Assembly: GCA_002245855.1 (NCBI GenBank)
Contig: NOUX01000004.1
Location: 1 to 64,000 of the forward strand
DNA from: Sphingobacterium cellulitidis
Lineage (GTDB): Bacteria > Bacteroidota > Bacteroidia > Sphingobacteriales > Sphingobacteriaceae
Reading direction: 5' to 3'
Length of the DNA: 64,000 nt
Under the pieces are notes generated by a model that saw only the letters and a list, made by a program, of their open reading frames with translations, made no database searches and was not told where the DNA came from. Made by a program: the position numbers and the translations under genes. This document shows, one piece after another, positions 35,058 to 45,092 of this stretch; the first letter of the stretch is position 1; each line of letters opens with the position of its first letter.

Positions 35058-36175
35058 AATTATTAATGTTTTTATTGAAAAAAGAATTTAAACAGATCTT
35101 TAGAAATAAAGCTTTGCTACCTTTAATTTTTATTGCACCGATCATGCAATTGATCATCTTGCCATTGGCTGCAGATTTTGAGGTTAAGAACATCAATATT
35201 TCAGTCATTGACCATGATCATTCCCCATATTCACAGGTGTTGATTTCAAAGTTAACTGCCTCGGGTTATTTTCGATTGACCGACTATGGACAATCATTTA
35301 AAGAAGGTTTAAAGCAAATTGAGCAGGATAAAGCTGATTTGGTTTTAGAAATTCCGGCTCACTTTGAAAGGGATCTTGTAAAAGAAAAGAACGCAGAACT
35401 ATTTGTGGCAGCAAATGCTATCAATGGGGTTAAAGCTGGGTTGGGTTCAAGTTATTTAAGTCGAATCATAAAGGATTTTAATGCTGATATCCGGACGAAA
35501 TGGTTGAATCAGCAAGGAGAATCAGGGACTTCACTAATTGATATTACCTCTTCCAGTTGGTTTAATCCATATTTGATTTATAATAAATTTATGGTTCCTG
35601 GAATTTTGGTGGCCTTGGTTACCATGGTTTGTTCCTATATGTGTGCCTTAAATATTGTGAAGGAAAAGGAGGTGGGTACCATTGAACAAATCAATGTGAC
35701 TCCGATCAAAAAATATCAGTTTATCCTTGGGAAATTAATTCCATTTTGGATAATTGGGTTGTTTGTATTTACAGTAGGTTTATTTGTGGTAGGACGTTTT
35801 ATCTATGGAATTGTACCTGTCGGTAATTTAATTTGGTTGTATGCCTATCTATCAATTTATCTGATCGCCGTATTGGGATTAGGTTTACTTATTTCAACAA
35901 TTTCTGAAACACAGCAACAAGCTATGTCAGTGGCCTTCTTTTTTATCATGATATTTATGTTGATGAGTGGCCTGTTTACTTCTATTGACAGTATGCCGGA
36001 ATGGGCTTATATTATTGCTAGGTTTATCCCAATGACCTATTTTATTGAAGTGGTTCGGATGATAGTTTTAAAAGGAAGTGATTTTGCCGATATCCAACAG
36101 CATTTCTTAATCATTATTGGCTTTGCAATTTTATTGAATGGATTGGCGATATGGAATTATAGAAAAACTTCTTAA
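35054..36175 (+). CDS. ABC-2 type permease (YbhR-like)
   Basis: A 373-residue second permease with the same layout: N-terminal segment (ALLPLIFIAPIMQLIILPL), periplasmic domain, five C-terminal segments and the VKEKEVGTIEQINVTPI motif. It overlaps its partner by an ATGA. The operon order TetR-TolC-HlyD-ATPase-ATPase-permease-permease matches ybhG-ybhF-ybhS-ybhR with a split YbhF and an added TolC. Substrate is unknown; multidrug export or lipid transport are the usual roles. Confidence 0.9.
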   Translation: MKLLMFLLKKEFKQIFRNKALLPLIFIAPIMQLIILPLAADFEVKNINISVIDHDHSPYSQVLISKLTASGYFRLTDYGQSFKEGLKQIEQDKADLVLEIPAHFERDLVKEKNAELFVAANAINGVKAGLGSSYLSRIIKDFNADIRTKWLNQQGESGTSLIDITSSSWFNPYLIYNKFMVPGILVALVTMVCSYMCALNIVKEKEVGTIEQINVTPIKKYQFILGKLIPFWIIGLFVFTVGLFVVGRFIYGIVPVGNLIWLYAYLSIYLIAVLGLGLLISTISETQQQAMSVAFFFIMIFMLMSGLFTSIDSMPEWAYIIARFIPMTYFIEVVRMIVLKGSDFADIQQHFLIIIGFAILLNGLAIWNYRKTS

Positions 36176-36358
36176 TCCGTTTCAAATCGACAATAACTTT
36201 AATAGGCAATAAAATAATAGTTAAAAAGTGGAACGAACTTTGGTTAAACTTTCATTTTAGTTCTTATTTGAATTTTTTACAATAATTTATTCAATTTGGA
36301 GCATTAATAACTGTATATTCACAAGCGATAACAGGAAAATATTTATTCCAATATTAAT

Positions 36359-36366
36359 TATTTTTG
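36359..36366 (+). promoter_or_regulatory. -7 box TATTTTTG of the ECF sigma gene
   Basis: Exact TAnnTTTG, 54 bases before the ATG at 36421, within the 245-base gap after the exporter operon. No well-spaced TTG at -33. Confidence 0.5.
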
Positions 36367-36420
36367 CCTGACTATTGAATTGTTTCCATTTTTCACAACT
36401 ATTTGTTCCTGTCCTCTTAG

Positions 36421-37020
36421 ATGAAAAATATTGATGATAAGAGTTTGTTAATTGAGATTTCGAACGGTAAAGAAAGTGCTTTCACAGAACTTTATCGTCG
36501 TTATTTTATTAAACTGAACGCTTATTTGACCAGGATTTATAAATCCAATGAATCTCATGCTTCGGATATTTTGCAAGAAGCATTTTTGAGGATTTGGATT
36601 AACAGGGATCGATTATCTGAGATTGAAAACTTTGAAGCTTGGATTTTTAAAGTGGTCAGCATGGAAAGTCTAACCTTCATCCGCAAAGAAGTAAAGCAAA
36701 AAACAAAAGCAAATAATTTAAAAGCTCTTTACGATAATAAAGATCTGCAGGGATTCGAAAATCCACGATTTACAGAGCTTTATGAAATAAAACAATTGGT
36801 TCAAGAAACCATCTTGAATATGCCTGAACGTAGGCGGGAAGTTTATCTTTTGAGTAGAGAAAAAGGGCTTTCTGCCTCTGAGATAGCTGCTGAATTAAAT
36901 ATTTCTCCCAATACGGTGTATAATACCCTGACCTCAGCCTTAAAAGATATTCGAAAATCTTTAGAGAGTCAAAACTTCCAAATCACCTTGCTATTATTGG
37001 TCACACTGAAAATAATTTAA
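36421..37020 (+). CDS. ECF-type RNA polymerase sigma factor
   Basis: A 199-residue sigma-70 family protein of the FecI-like type. Region 2 covers FTELYRRYFIKLNAYLTRIY and SDILQEAFLRIWINRDRLSE (about 17-72), region 4 covers PERRREVYLLSREKGLSASEIAAELNIS (about 138-168) with NTVYNTL as recognition helix. It ends in a hydrophobic tail (ITLLLLVTLKII). The following FecR, STN-SusC and SusD genes form the usual cell-surface signalling set: ligand binding at the outer membrane releases this sigma factor. Confidence 0.93.
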   Translation: MKNIDDKSLLIEISNGKESAFTELYRRYFIKLNAYLTRIYKSNESHASDILQEAFLRIWINRDRLSEIENFEAWIFKVVSMESLTFIRKEVKQKTKANNLKALYDNKDLQGFENPRFTELYEIKQLVQETILNMPERRREVYLLSREKGLSASEIAAELNISPNTVYNTLTSALKDIRKSLESQNFQITLLLLVTLKII

Positions 37021-37110
37021 ATATTTTTTCACTTTGAATAGTAGTAGTCCCCAAAACTGTATTCATTACTATATGAAGCTCCTCGAATAGGGGTTCAATT
37101 ATTACTAACC

Positions 37111-38313
37111 ATGCAAGAAACCAGAGCTTATTATTTAATTAAGGGGTATTACCATGATTGCTTAACAGCAGAAGAATGGATTGAATTTGAGGAATTACTG
37201 TCTCAGAATCCATCTTTAGTTGAAGAAAAGTTGCAGTTGTTAATGCATGAACTTTCTGAATCTTCTTCAGGTTTGTCATTTTCTGAGGAGAAATTTCAAG
37301 ATAGCCTTAATGAGATATTTGAAATTGATAAAGTTTCCCAAAGTGAATTGCCGCCAGTTGTTTTCAAGGAAAGAAGCTATATCAAGTGGTTTTCAATTGC
37401 TGCCGCCATTATCATAATGGCCGTTATCCCAATTTACTTCTATAAACATCATAAAACATCTTCTCCTGAAATAGAAGAAAGATTGGTTGTGAAAGATTTT
37501 CAACCAGGAACAGATGGTGGTATTCTGAAACTGGAAAGTGGTAAGATATTGGATTTGGGTTCATTGCCTGAAGGCAAGTCTACTATCAATGAAGTTGAAA
37601 ATGTAAGAATTCAGGTAAATCGAAGCGATGCAACCTATTCGATAATTCAGGAAAAAGCAACGAATGTCTTGGTGTATCAAGAAATAGAAACTCCTAAAGG
37701 CAAGAAATTTAAAGTTAACCTGAGTGATGGGACCTCTATTTGGTTGAATTCAGGAAGTAGATTGCGATATCCTATTCAATTTGGTTCCGGTGTAAGGGAG
37801 GTTTATTTGATAGGTGAGGCATACTTTGAAGTGGCTTCAAATCCTAATAAACCATTCCGAGTAAAATTTGAAAACCAAGATTCTGAAGTAGAGGTATTGG
37901 GAACCCATTTTAATGTTCGGAACTATCCAGAAAATAATGGGATTTATACTTCACTTTTTGAGGGAAAAGTGAAGGTGGTCAATGGTACTTCAAATCGGAT
38001 ATTGAAACCGGGAGAAGTCGCTTTTGCTGCAAAAAATGGAAATATAACTGTAAGCCTACTTGATAATCCGGATGATCATATAGCCTGGAAAGAGAACTTC
38101 TTCAGCTTTAATAATGCGGATTTGAAGGATGTCATGACCGAATTAGGTCGATGGTATAATTTCGAGGTGGAATTCCCAGACTCTATAAAATCTGAAAAAT
38201 ATTCTGGAAAGATAGGTAAGGATCTGACTTTGAATCAAGTCTTGGAGATTTTGGGAGGAACCAATTTGAAATATAAAGTTATTTCAAGCCATAAAATTCG
38301 AATTGTTGAATAA
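37111..38313 (+). CDS. FecR-family anti-sigma factor
   Basis: A 400-residue inner-membrane protein. A cytoplasmic N-terminal part (about 1-90) binds the sigma factor, one membrane segment follows (WFSIAAAIIIMAVIPIYFY, about 90-110), and the periplasmic part contains the FecR domain (KGKKFKVNLSDGTSIWLNSGSRLRYP, about 195-300) and a C-terminal DUF4974 domain with FNNADLKDVMTELGRWYNFEVEF. It senses the STN domain of the SusC encoded next. Confidence 0.93.
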   Translation: MQETRAYYLIKGYYHDCLTAEEWIEFEELLSQNPSLVEEKLQLLMHELSESSSGLSFSEEKFQDSLNEIFEIDKVSQSELPPVVFKERSYIKWFSIAAAIIIMAVIPIYFYKHHKTSSPEIEERLVVKDFQPGTDGGILKLESGKILDLGSLPEGKSTINEVENVRIQVNRSDATYSIIQEKATNVLVYQEIETPKGKKFKVNLSDGTSIWLNSGSRLRYPIQFGSGVREVYLIGEAYFEVASNPNKPFRVKFENQDSEVEVLGTHFNVRNYPENNGIYTSLFEGKVKVVNGTSNRILKPGEVAFAAKNGNITVSLLDNPDDHIAWKENFFSFNNADLKDVMTELGRWYNFEVEFPDSIKSEKYSGKIGKDLTLNQVLEILGGTNLKYKVISSHKIRIVE

Positions 38314-38384
38314 CCATTAAGGTTAAGAATCCCCGTTGATTCTTAGTCTGAATAATAAATAAATTATAAATCATAATAACTAAA

Positions 38385-41300
38385 ATGACCAAATTATCAA
38401 TTAGAAAATGCGGTTCTTTGAAGGAATCTCATCAATTCTGGAAGCGCAAGTCTAACCTTTTGTTTGCCATTCAGTGTTCCTTTATTCTTGTAGGTGCATC
38501 TGTGCAAGAAACTTACGCGAATGTCAATACGCAGACAGTTGTTTCTTCGGCTCCTTCGGTTGAACTTGAGAAAATGTTGAAATCTGTTGAAAAGAAAACA
38601 GGTTATGTTTTCTTTTACAAAACATCTGAAATAAAAGATGTTTGGGTAAAGCAGTTCGATATGGCCAACAAGTCGAATTCAGAAACCTTGGATGAATTGT
38701 TTAAGCATATTCCTTTTAAGTATACGATTAAGGGAAAAACAATTTCGATTCAGCGAGACCAATCTGCAAAGACCTTCGATCCTGTAAATGGTGCAATTAA
38801 AGATAGTCAAGGGAAAGTATTGGCCGGTGTTACAGTTACAGTGAAAGGTACTACTCGAGGAACATCTACAGATGCTGAAGGAAAGTTTACTATTGATGTG
38901 AACCCTGGAGATGTTTTGGTCATTAAGTCTTTAGGCTATGAAACCCTTGAGATTCCAGTTAGTTCAACAGCTGCTTTGCAAAATATCGTATTACATGAAT
39001 CCTCAGAAGCTATTGAAGAATTGGTTGTGATTGGTTATGGGGCCGTTAACCGTAAAAATGTTTCAGGTGCGGTTTCTACAGTTAAAGGTTCAGACCTTGC
39101 TGCGGTTTCCACAACTTCCAACTTTACGCAAGGCTTACAAGGTAAAGCTGCTGGGGTTCAGGTGATGCAAGCAACGGGTCAGCCGGGTGCTAATGCTTCA
39201 GTAAGAATTAGAAATAACCCTTCAAATGCCAGTGCTGGCGTATTGTATGTTGTGGATGGAGTTCCTGTAAATGGTGGAGCATCCATTCCAGGATCACCTG
39301 TATCAACACAGGGTAATCAGGATGTGAGTCCATTGAACTTTATCAATTCCAATGATATTGAATCCATTGAGTTGTTAAAGGATGCGGCTTCAGCGTCCAT
39401 ATATGGTGCTAGGGCAGGAGCTGGTGTTGTTTTGATTACCACTAAAAGAGGTAAAGCCGGAATTCCTAAGATTGATTATACTGGGACATATGGTTTCCAA
39501 CAAGCTGATAAAATGTATGAGGTTCTAGATACAAGAACCTATATGGAACAGGTGAATAAAATTGGTTTGGAGAGATGGATGCAGAATAATAAAGTGGGTC
39601 CATTTTATGGAACTGTTGATGGTTCAACGCTTACGCCATATAAACCGCGTTTTACTACAGATGAAATTGCGAATACAGCGATGTTGCCAAATGCTATGGA
39701 AGCTGTTCATAGAAATGGTTATACCACGCAACACAACGTTTCTCTTTCCGGAGGATCTGAAAACACTAAATACTTTGTTTCTGGTAACTATTTTGATCAA
39801 AAAGGAGTGTTGATTGCGAGTGGAATGAAGCGCTATAACTTTAGAGCTAATTTCGATCAAAACATTACAGATAAGATTAAAACCGGAATTAGTGCTACTA
39901 TGTCAGATGGAAAAATATTAGCAACTGGTACTGGAGGTGCTAACGAAGCAGGAGGTGTTTTAACTGCGGCTTTATATCATCCTGCTAATTTACCACTTCA
40001 AAATCCTGATGGTACTTATCCAATAAATCCTAGATATCCAAATCTTCCAAATCCTCTGTCTTATCAAGATGTTACCAATGATTTAAATACATTTCGTTTA
40101 TTAACCAACGCCTACTTGTCTTGGGAAATAATTGATGGATTAACAGCTAAAGGGATGTACAGTTATGACCGTTCTACAAGTGGCCGTGATGTTTATCTTC
40201 CGAGAACATATTTATTAGGAGAGCGTTCTGGCGGTATTGGTAATGTGTCAAAAAATGATGCTGGTATCAAATTGCTAGAATATACTTTAGCTTATAATAA
40301 GCGATTTGGATCTGATCATCAAATCAATGGGGTGTTAGGTTATTCCTACAACCAATTTAAAACGAGATTTATGAGTGCAGGGAATCAAAACTTCCCGACG
40401 GATGCATTTCTTTATCATAATCTAGGAGTAGGCCAAAGTCCGAAACCTTCTGTTGGATCAGGTTCAAGTGAAAAGACTATTGCATCCTACTTTATCCGTG
40501 GAATCTATACTTATAAAGATAGATATACTTTACAGGCATCCTTGCGTAGAGACGGTGCCTCAAACTTTGCTGATAACAAGAAATGGGGTTATTTCCCTGG
40601 GGTAGCTTTGAACTGGTTGATTTCAGAAGAGAGCTTTATCAAAGATTCAGAAGGACCTGTTAATTTCTTGAAACTGCGTCTTTCATATGGTGAAACTGGA
40701 AACTCAGATATTGCAAGTGCAGCTCAAATGGCTTACTTGAATTATTTTCGTGAGGGATCTAGTAACTATTATTATAGCTATTTATTTGGAGATGGGACCA
40801 ATCCAGCAACAGGATTTGGTATTAGTAGGTTAGCAAATCCTGATTTAAGTTGGGAAACTGCCAAAGAATTGAACGCAGGTCTTGATTTTGGATTGTTTAA
40901 CGACCGTATCTCAGGATCAGTGGATGTGTATACCAAGACAATAAACGGTTTATTGTTTAATGTGGTAACGCCTTCACCTTATGAAGTTGGACTTCAGACT
41001 GTCAATGCTGGTAAAACTCGTACCGATGGATATGATATTTCCCTTCAAACAAAAAATGTTGTTGATCAGTCCGGCAATAACGGATTTACCTGGTCGACGA
41101 GTATTAATTTCTCACATTATTTGAGTTATTGGACAGAGCGTGCTCCACAGACTTTGGCAACACTAGAAAGATATAAGGCAGCTACAGGAAAAGACGCACT
41201 TTATAACCCTGCCTTTGGATATATTTCGAATGGAATCTTCAGAGGAGAAGGAGCTGCTCCAGCACATATGCCTAATTTATTGCCAGGTAGCTTAATTCTA

Positions 41301-41891
41301 AATGACCGTGCCAGCTATGATGACCAAGGAAATCTTGCAGGACCTGATGGAATCATCAATGCTGCGGATCAAACCTTGATTGCCAATTTAGACCCTAAGT
41401 TCAACTTTGGTTTTGGAAATACATTCACTTTCAAGAATTTTGACTTGAATGTATTTTTCTCAGGAGCTATCCTGAAAGCATGGAGTCCATATGGACCAAA
41501 CAGATCTTTCCGTATTGCTAGTTTAGCAGCAAACATGGGCTCATTCGATTGGAATACCATGCCAATTAGCTTAGAGAGATGGTCATTTGATAATACAGAT
41601 GCGGACTTCCCAACAGGTTTATCTGATTCAAGATATGCCAATTATCAAAACAACTCAGATTACTGGATGATGAATGCAAGTTTCTTAAGGTTAAGAAATG
41701 TCACTTTAGGATATTCTTTCCCTTCGGCATGGTTGCAGAATCAGAAGGTTATAAAAGGCGCTCGAATTTCCTTTGATGTTCAAAATCCTTGGACAATTAC
41801 TAAATATCCGGGACTTGACCCAGAGTTGAATCAAAATAATTATTACCCACTTACTACTTCTTACGTATTGGGTGTAAACCTTAGTTTTTAA
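38385..41891 (+). CDS. SusC/RagA-family TonB-linked transducer with STN domain
   Basis: A 1168-residue outer-membrane protein. Signal segment (LLFAIQCSFILVGASVQETYA), STN signalling domain (about 60-125, LEKMLKSVEKKTGYVFFYKT), carboxypeptidase-D-like domain (about 130-205), TonB-box region (IEELVVIGYGAV), plug (VRIRNNPSN, LYVVDGVPVNGG, ITTKRGKAG) and barrel ending VLGVNLSF. The STN domain, absent from the other SusC in this window, contacts FecR and so reports ligand to the ECF sigma factor. The substrate is unknown, since no enzyme gene lies in the operon. Confidence 0.94.
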   Translation: MTKLSIRKCGSLKESHQFWKRKSNLLFAIQCSFILVGASVQETYANVNTQTVVSSAPSVELEKMLKSVEKKTGYVFFYKTSEIKDVWVKQFDMANKSNSETLDELFKHIPFKYTIKGKTISIQRDQSAKTFDPVNGAIKDSQGKVLAGVTVTVKGTTRGTSTDAEGKFTIDVNPGDVLVIKSLGYETLEIPVSSTAALQNIVLHESSEAIEELVVIGYGAVNRKNVSGAVSTVKGSDLAAVSTTSNFTQGLQGKAAGVQVMQATGQPGANASVRIRNNPSNASAGVLYVVDGVPVNGGASIPGSPVSTQGNQDVSPLNFINSNDIESIELLKDAASASIYGARAGAGVVLITTKRGKAGIPKIDYTGTYGFQQADKMYEVLDTRTYMEQVNKIGLERWMQNNKVGPFYGTVDGSTLTPYKPRFTTDEIANTAMLPNAMEAVHRNGYTTQHNVSLSGGSENTKYFVSGNYFDQKGVLIASGMKRYNFRANFDQNITDKIKTGISATMSDGKILATGTGGANEAGGVLTAALYHPANLPLQNPDGTYPINPRYPNLPNPLSYQDVTNDLNTFRLLTNAYLSWEIIDGLTAKGMYSYDRSTSGRDVYLPRTYLLGERSGGIGNVSKNDAGIKLLEYTLAYNKRFGSDHQINGVLGYSYNQFKTRFMSAGNQNFPTDAFLYHNLGVGQSPKPSVGSGSSEKTIASYFIRGIYTYKDRYTLQASLRRDGASNFADNKKWGYFPGVALNWLISEESFIKDSEGPVNFLKLRLSYGETGNSDIASAAQMAYLNYFREGSSNYYYSYLFGDGTNPATGFGISRLANPDLSWETAKELNAGLDFGLFNDRISGSVDVYTKTINGLLFNVVTPSPYEVGLQTVNAGKTRTDGYDISLQTKNVVDQSGNNGFTWSTSINFSHYLSYWTERAPQTLATLERYKAATGKDALYNPAFGYISNGIFRGEGAAPAHMPNLLPGSLILNDRASYDDQGNLAGPDGIINAADQTLIANLDPKFNFGFGNTFTFKNFDLNVFFSGAILKAWSPYGPNRSFRIASLAANMGSFDWNTMPISLERWSFDNTDADFPTGLSDSRYANYQNNSDYWMMNASFLRLRNVTLGYSFPSAWLQNQKVIKGARISFDVQNPWTITKYPGLDPELNQNNYYPLTTSYVLGVNLSF

Positions 41892-41902
41892 TTGCAGGCA
41901 TA

Positions 41903-43411
41903 ATGAAAAGAAAATATATAACGAACAAATGGATTAAGGCAACAGTGTTGATGCTTGCCTTGTCCCCAATTTTCACTTCTTGTGAAAAAGGTTTGGAATA
42001 CAGAGATGATCAGGAATTGAACGGTTCAAATTTCCTAAAAACAGAAAATGATGTGACTTCCGCGGTGACAGCCATGTATTCTGGAATTATGCAAGGAAGT
42101 ATGTGGAATGGATACGGAGCTACAATGACGGGTATCACGACCCAAGCGGGTCAGACGACAGATGAAGCTATATGTAACTGGGATGATGCTGGTCGTTGGA
42201 AAAAACTAAACATGTTGAACTTTGATCCAGATTTCTCTCAGATTACGCAACACTATGTGTTTTTAATGCGCTATACTTCCAGGATTACCACTTTGATTCC
42301 TCAGATTGAGGGAGTAAATATGAATGAGGATCTTAAAAAGAGATATATAGCAGAATTAAAAGGCTTGAGAGGGTTCTTTATGCAGATTATGTATTTATAT
42401 TATGGTCCAGTTCCTGTGGTTTTAGATCCAAGTTTGGTGAACACTCCAGAATCAAATACTATTCCTCGTCCTACTAAAGAAGCAATGATTGGCTTCATAG
42501 AAAAGGACTTTAAGGAGGCTATTGCTGTATTGCCTGCCAAATTTGAAGGTGCAGACTATGGTCGTTTTTCCAAATCAGCTTGTCTGACTGCTTTGATGAA
42601 ACTTTACATGCAAGAGAAACGTTGGGCTGATGCCATTGAAATGGGTAAACAAATTAAAGCTATTGGATTCAGCCTTACTCCAAAATACGAAGACAACTTT
42701 AATATGAATAACAAAGGTGGTAACGATGAAATCATTCTCGCGGTAGTGGCGAATGCTACTTCAAGTACCACTGGGAATGGCTATAGACCGCATTATCTAC
42801 CAACCGATTATTATGATGTGACTGTAGGGGGAGGTGATGCTCCATGGGGAGGTTATAGAATGCCTTGGAAAACATATGATCAATTCAATAAAGCGGACTA
42901 TAGGTTGAAGTTATTATTGGAGAAATACCCGACTATGCAAGGTGGTAAGGTCGTTTATCGCGATGCTAGGGCAGGAGGTGATATTGGAGCCGTGATGGAT
43001 AAATACGGTCCAGATCCAGCAAAAGTATCTTCCATGTCTACAGCTGTTGATGTGATTGTCTATCGTTATGCTGATGTCGAATTATTATATGCAGAAGCTT
43101 TGAATGAACTCAATGGACCTACTTCTGAAGCTTATACGTTCTTGAACGATGTTCGTACCGTTCATGGTAAATTGCCAGCTTTATCGGGTCTTACGAAAGA
43201 TACCTTTAGAAAAGCAGTACAAAACGAACGACTGTTTGAGCTATGGGAAGAAGGAGTTCGTCGTGACGATTTAATCCGTTGGGGCTTATATGTTCAGAGA
43301 GCTAAGGATGATGGCTATACCCCGGGAGATCATGTCGTACTCTATCCTTTACCAAGAGCTGCCGTAAATCAGTCAAATGGAGCTGTAAAACAAAATCCTG
43401 GATACAACTAG
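41903..43411 (+). CDS. SusD/RagB-family substrate-binding lipoprotein
   Basis: A 502-residue lipoprotein with signal LALSPIFTSC and Cys at about residue 27. Typical SusD elements include the helical SAKGFFMQIMYLYYGPVPVV-like segment (here LRGFFMQIMYLYYGPVPVVL), the repeated TPR-type helices and the C-terminal QNERLFELWEEGVRRDDLIRW box. It starts 11 bases after the STN-SusC stop and ends at a terminator. Confidence 0.92.
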   Translation: MKRKYITNKWIKATVLMLALSPIFTSCEKGLEYRDDQELNGSNFLKTENDVTSAVTAMYSGIMQGSMWNGYGATMTGITTQAGQTTDEAICNWDDAGRWKKLNMLNFDPDFSQITQHYVFLMRYTSRITTLIPQIEGVNMNEDLKKRYIAELKGLRGFFMQIMYLYYGPVPVVLDPSLVNTPESNTIPRPTKEAMIGFIEKDFKEAIAVLPAKFEGADYGRFSKSACLTALMKLYMQEKRWADAIEMGKQIKAIGFSLTPKYEDNFNMNNKGGNDEIILAVVANATSSTTGNGYRPHYLPTDYYDVTVGGGDAPWGGYRMPWKTYDQFNKADYRLKLLLEKYPTMQGGKVVYRDARAGGDIGAVMDKYGPDPAKVSSMSTAVDVIVYRYADVELLYAEALNELNGPTSEAYTFLNDVRTVHGKLPALSGLTKDTFRKAVQNERLFELWEEGVRRDDLIRWGLYVQRAKDDGYTPGDHVVLYPLPRAAVNQSNGAVKQNPGYN

Positions 43412-43428
43412 ACTATTAATAAAAAGTG

Positions 43429-43456
43429 GGGCTGCCAATTTTGGCAGCCCTTATTT
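43429..43456. terminator. Bidirectional terminator
   Basis: Stem GGGCTGCC (43429-43436), loop AATTTT, GGCAGCCC (43443-43450), with an A run before and a T-rich run after. It lies between the converging SusD and hydrolase genes. Confidence 0.88.
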
Positions 43457-43457
43457 T

Positions 43458-44573
43458 TTAATCAATTCCCAACCACCATTCCTTGGTTTCATTGGGTTTA
43501 TCTAAACAGATGAGTTGCCCCATCTTAGGCGTCCATATCGGAAAATTCTGATTCTTTGCTTCCTTCGTAATTCGAATCATAGGATCATCCCAAGCATGAT
43601 TTGCCAAAGGAAATTTAGAATTGTGAACCGGTATAATTCTCTTGGCCTGTAAATCATGGGCGGCAAGAACCGCTTCCTCAGGCATCAAGTGAATGTATTT
43701 CCAAAGCTCATTATACTGGCCATTTTCCAAGATTACGATATCAAATGGACCGTATTTATCACCGATTTCCTTGAAATGCTTTCCATATCCTGAATCACCA
43801 CCAACAAAAATTCTTAAAGAATCAGATTGAAGTATGAAAGAGGACCAAAGACTGGTGTTTCTTTTTAACCAACGACCTGAAAAATGTCTTGCGGGAGCAG
43901 CAGTAAATTCCAAACTGTCCAATTTTAACTTTTCACCCCAATATAATTCATGAATATGTTCATTTGAGTAGCCCCATTTCTCAAGATGCGCACCAACACC
44001 TAAGCTCGTTACGACATCCTTTACTTTAGTTTTTAACTTTAAAATGCTTGGGTAATCAAGATGATCATAATGATCGTGTGTAATGATTAGAATATCAATT
44101 TCAGGAAAATCCTCAACCTGATATTTATGAGTCATTTGAAAAGCCTTTACACTTCCTGGAATAGGAGAGGCATGTCCATTCATCACAGGATCCACAAGAA
44201 TCCGTTTTCCATCAATTTGCATATAGTAAGATGAGTGACCAAACCAAACATATACGTTTTCATTCAGAGGAATGTTCTTTAAATCTGTTTTTTCAACAGG
44301 TAATGGTTTCGAAGGAACGTTTCTTTTATCCTTCTCGAAGAAAAAGGATTTAAATACAGAAACCTGACTAACTCCTTCTTTTATTGCAGGTGTTTTTTCA
44401 AGGTTATCGAATACGCCATCTTTAAAAGTTGAAGTATTCTCCATTCTTTTTATACGGTCGCCTGATGCTAAGGCTCCCATCTGTTCAGAACGGCTTAGAA
44501 GATAGACTGCAAGTCCAACAATCAGGACCAATGCAAGTATGATATACATAAGGATTTTAAAAAATTTTTTCAT
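43458..44573 (-). CDS. Metallo-beta-lactamase-fold hydrolase (NAPE-PLD/UlaG-like)
   Basis: A 371-residue protein with an N-terminal membrane anchor (ILMYIILALVLIVGLAVYLL, about 7-26) and a metallo-beta-lactamase domain. The metal motif is ITHDHYDHLDY (HxHxDH), with further ligands in APARHFSGRW and GGDSGYGKHF and a late His in IPVHNSKF. This arrangement is that of N-acylphosphatidylethanolamine phospholipase D and UlaG-type lactonases. The true substrate is unknown. I start at ATG 44573 rather than the TTG at 44588. Confidence 0.85.
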   Translation of the reverse strand: MKKFFKILMYIILALVLIVGLAVYLLSRSEQMGALASGDRIKRMENTSTFKDGVFDNLEKTPAIKEGVSQVSVFKSFFFEKDKRNVPSKPLPVEKTDLKNIPLNENVYVWFGHSSYYMQIDGKRILVDPVMNGHASPIPGSVKAFQMTHKYQVEDFPEIDILIITHDHYDHLDYPSILKLKTKVKDVVTSLGVGAHLEKWGYSNEHIHELYWGEKLKLDSLEFTAAPARHFSGRWLKRNTSLWSSFILQSDSLRIFVGGDSGYGKHFKEIGDKYGPFDIVILENGQYNELWKYIHLMPEEAVLAAHDLQAKRIIPVHNSKFPLANHAWDDPMIRITKEAKNQNFPIWTPKMGQLICLDKPNETKEWWLGID

Positions 44574-44723
44574 GTTAATGCGAAGCAATTTACAGCATAA
44601 ACTGTAATCTAATTGTAATAAAATATTTCAAAATAGGATATTGCATCCGCTTAACGATTAACCTTTGTGGTTTAAAATTATAAAATAATTAAAAATTTAA
44701 CAAATAATTAATCATGTGTTTTT

Positions 44724-44731
44724 TACTTTTG
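44724..44731 (+). promoter_or_regulatory. -7 box TACTTTTG
   Basis: Exact TAnnTTTG, 32 bases before the ATG at 44764. It lies inside the first codons of the longer reading from 44716, which argues against that longer start. Confidence 0.55.
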
Positions 44732-44763
44732 TGCACAGTTCTTTCACATTAAACAAAAAATTC

Positions 44764-45012
44764 ATGTATTTAATTGAGAATTCTGCGCAGCAGAAGTTTT
44801 TTAACACAATTAATGAATTGGATTTGAAGTATGGCGAGTACCTAATCAAGGATGGGAAGTGGTTAGGCGGTGGATTTATCAATTTATTTTTTGTCCACCG
44901 AACTTCAAAATCTAGTTCTGTTGAACTCAATTTAAAACCAGAGGTATTTATGCAATTACCTCGTGAATTAAGAAAAGAAATTAAAAGTTTAGTGTTAAAG
45001 GAGGGAAATTAA
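44764..45012 (+). CDS. Small conserved-looking protein of unknown function
   Basis: An 82-residue cytoplasmic protein without signal peptide or membrane segment (YLIENSAQQKFFNTINELDL to LRKEIKSLVLKEGN). It is basic at the C-terminus and could bind nucleic acid, but no known fold can be named. A good -7 box before it and a terminator after it support it as a real monocistronic gene. It converges with speA. Confidence 0.65.
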   Translation: MYLIENSAQQKFFNTINELDLKYGEYLIKDGKWLGGGFINLFFVHRTSKSSSVELNLKPEVFMQLPRELRKEIKSLVLKEGN

Positions 45013-45044
45013 AAGTTGAACACCTACACTTTAAAACAAAAAAA

Positions 45045-45077
45045 AGCAAGTTAATCTGATTTAACTTGCTTTTTTTC
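45045..45077. terminator. Bidirectional terminator
   Basis: Stem AGCAAGTTAA (45045-45054), loop TCTGAT, TTAACTTGCT (45061-45070), flanked by A and T runs. It serves the small gene (+) and speA (-). Confidence 0.9.
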
Positions 45078-45092
45078 GTTTATGAGATGATC

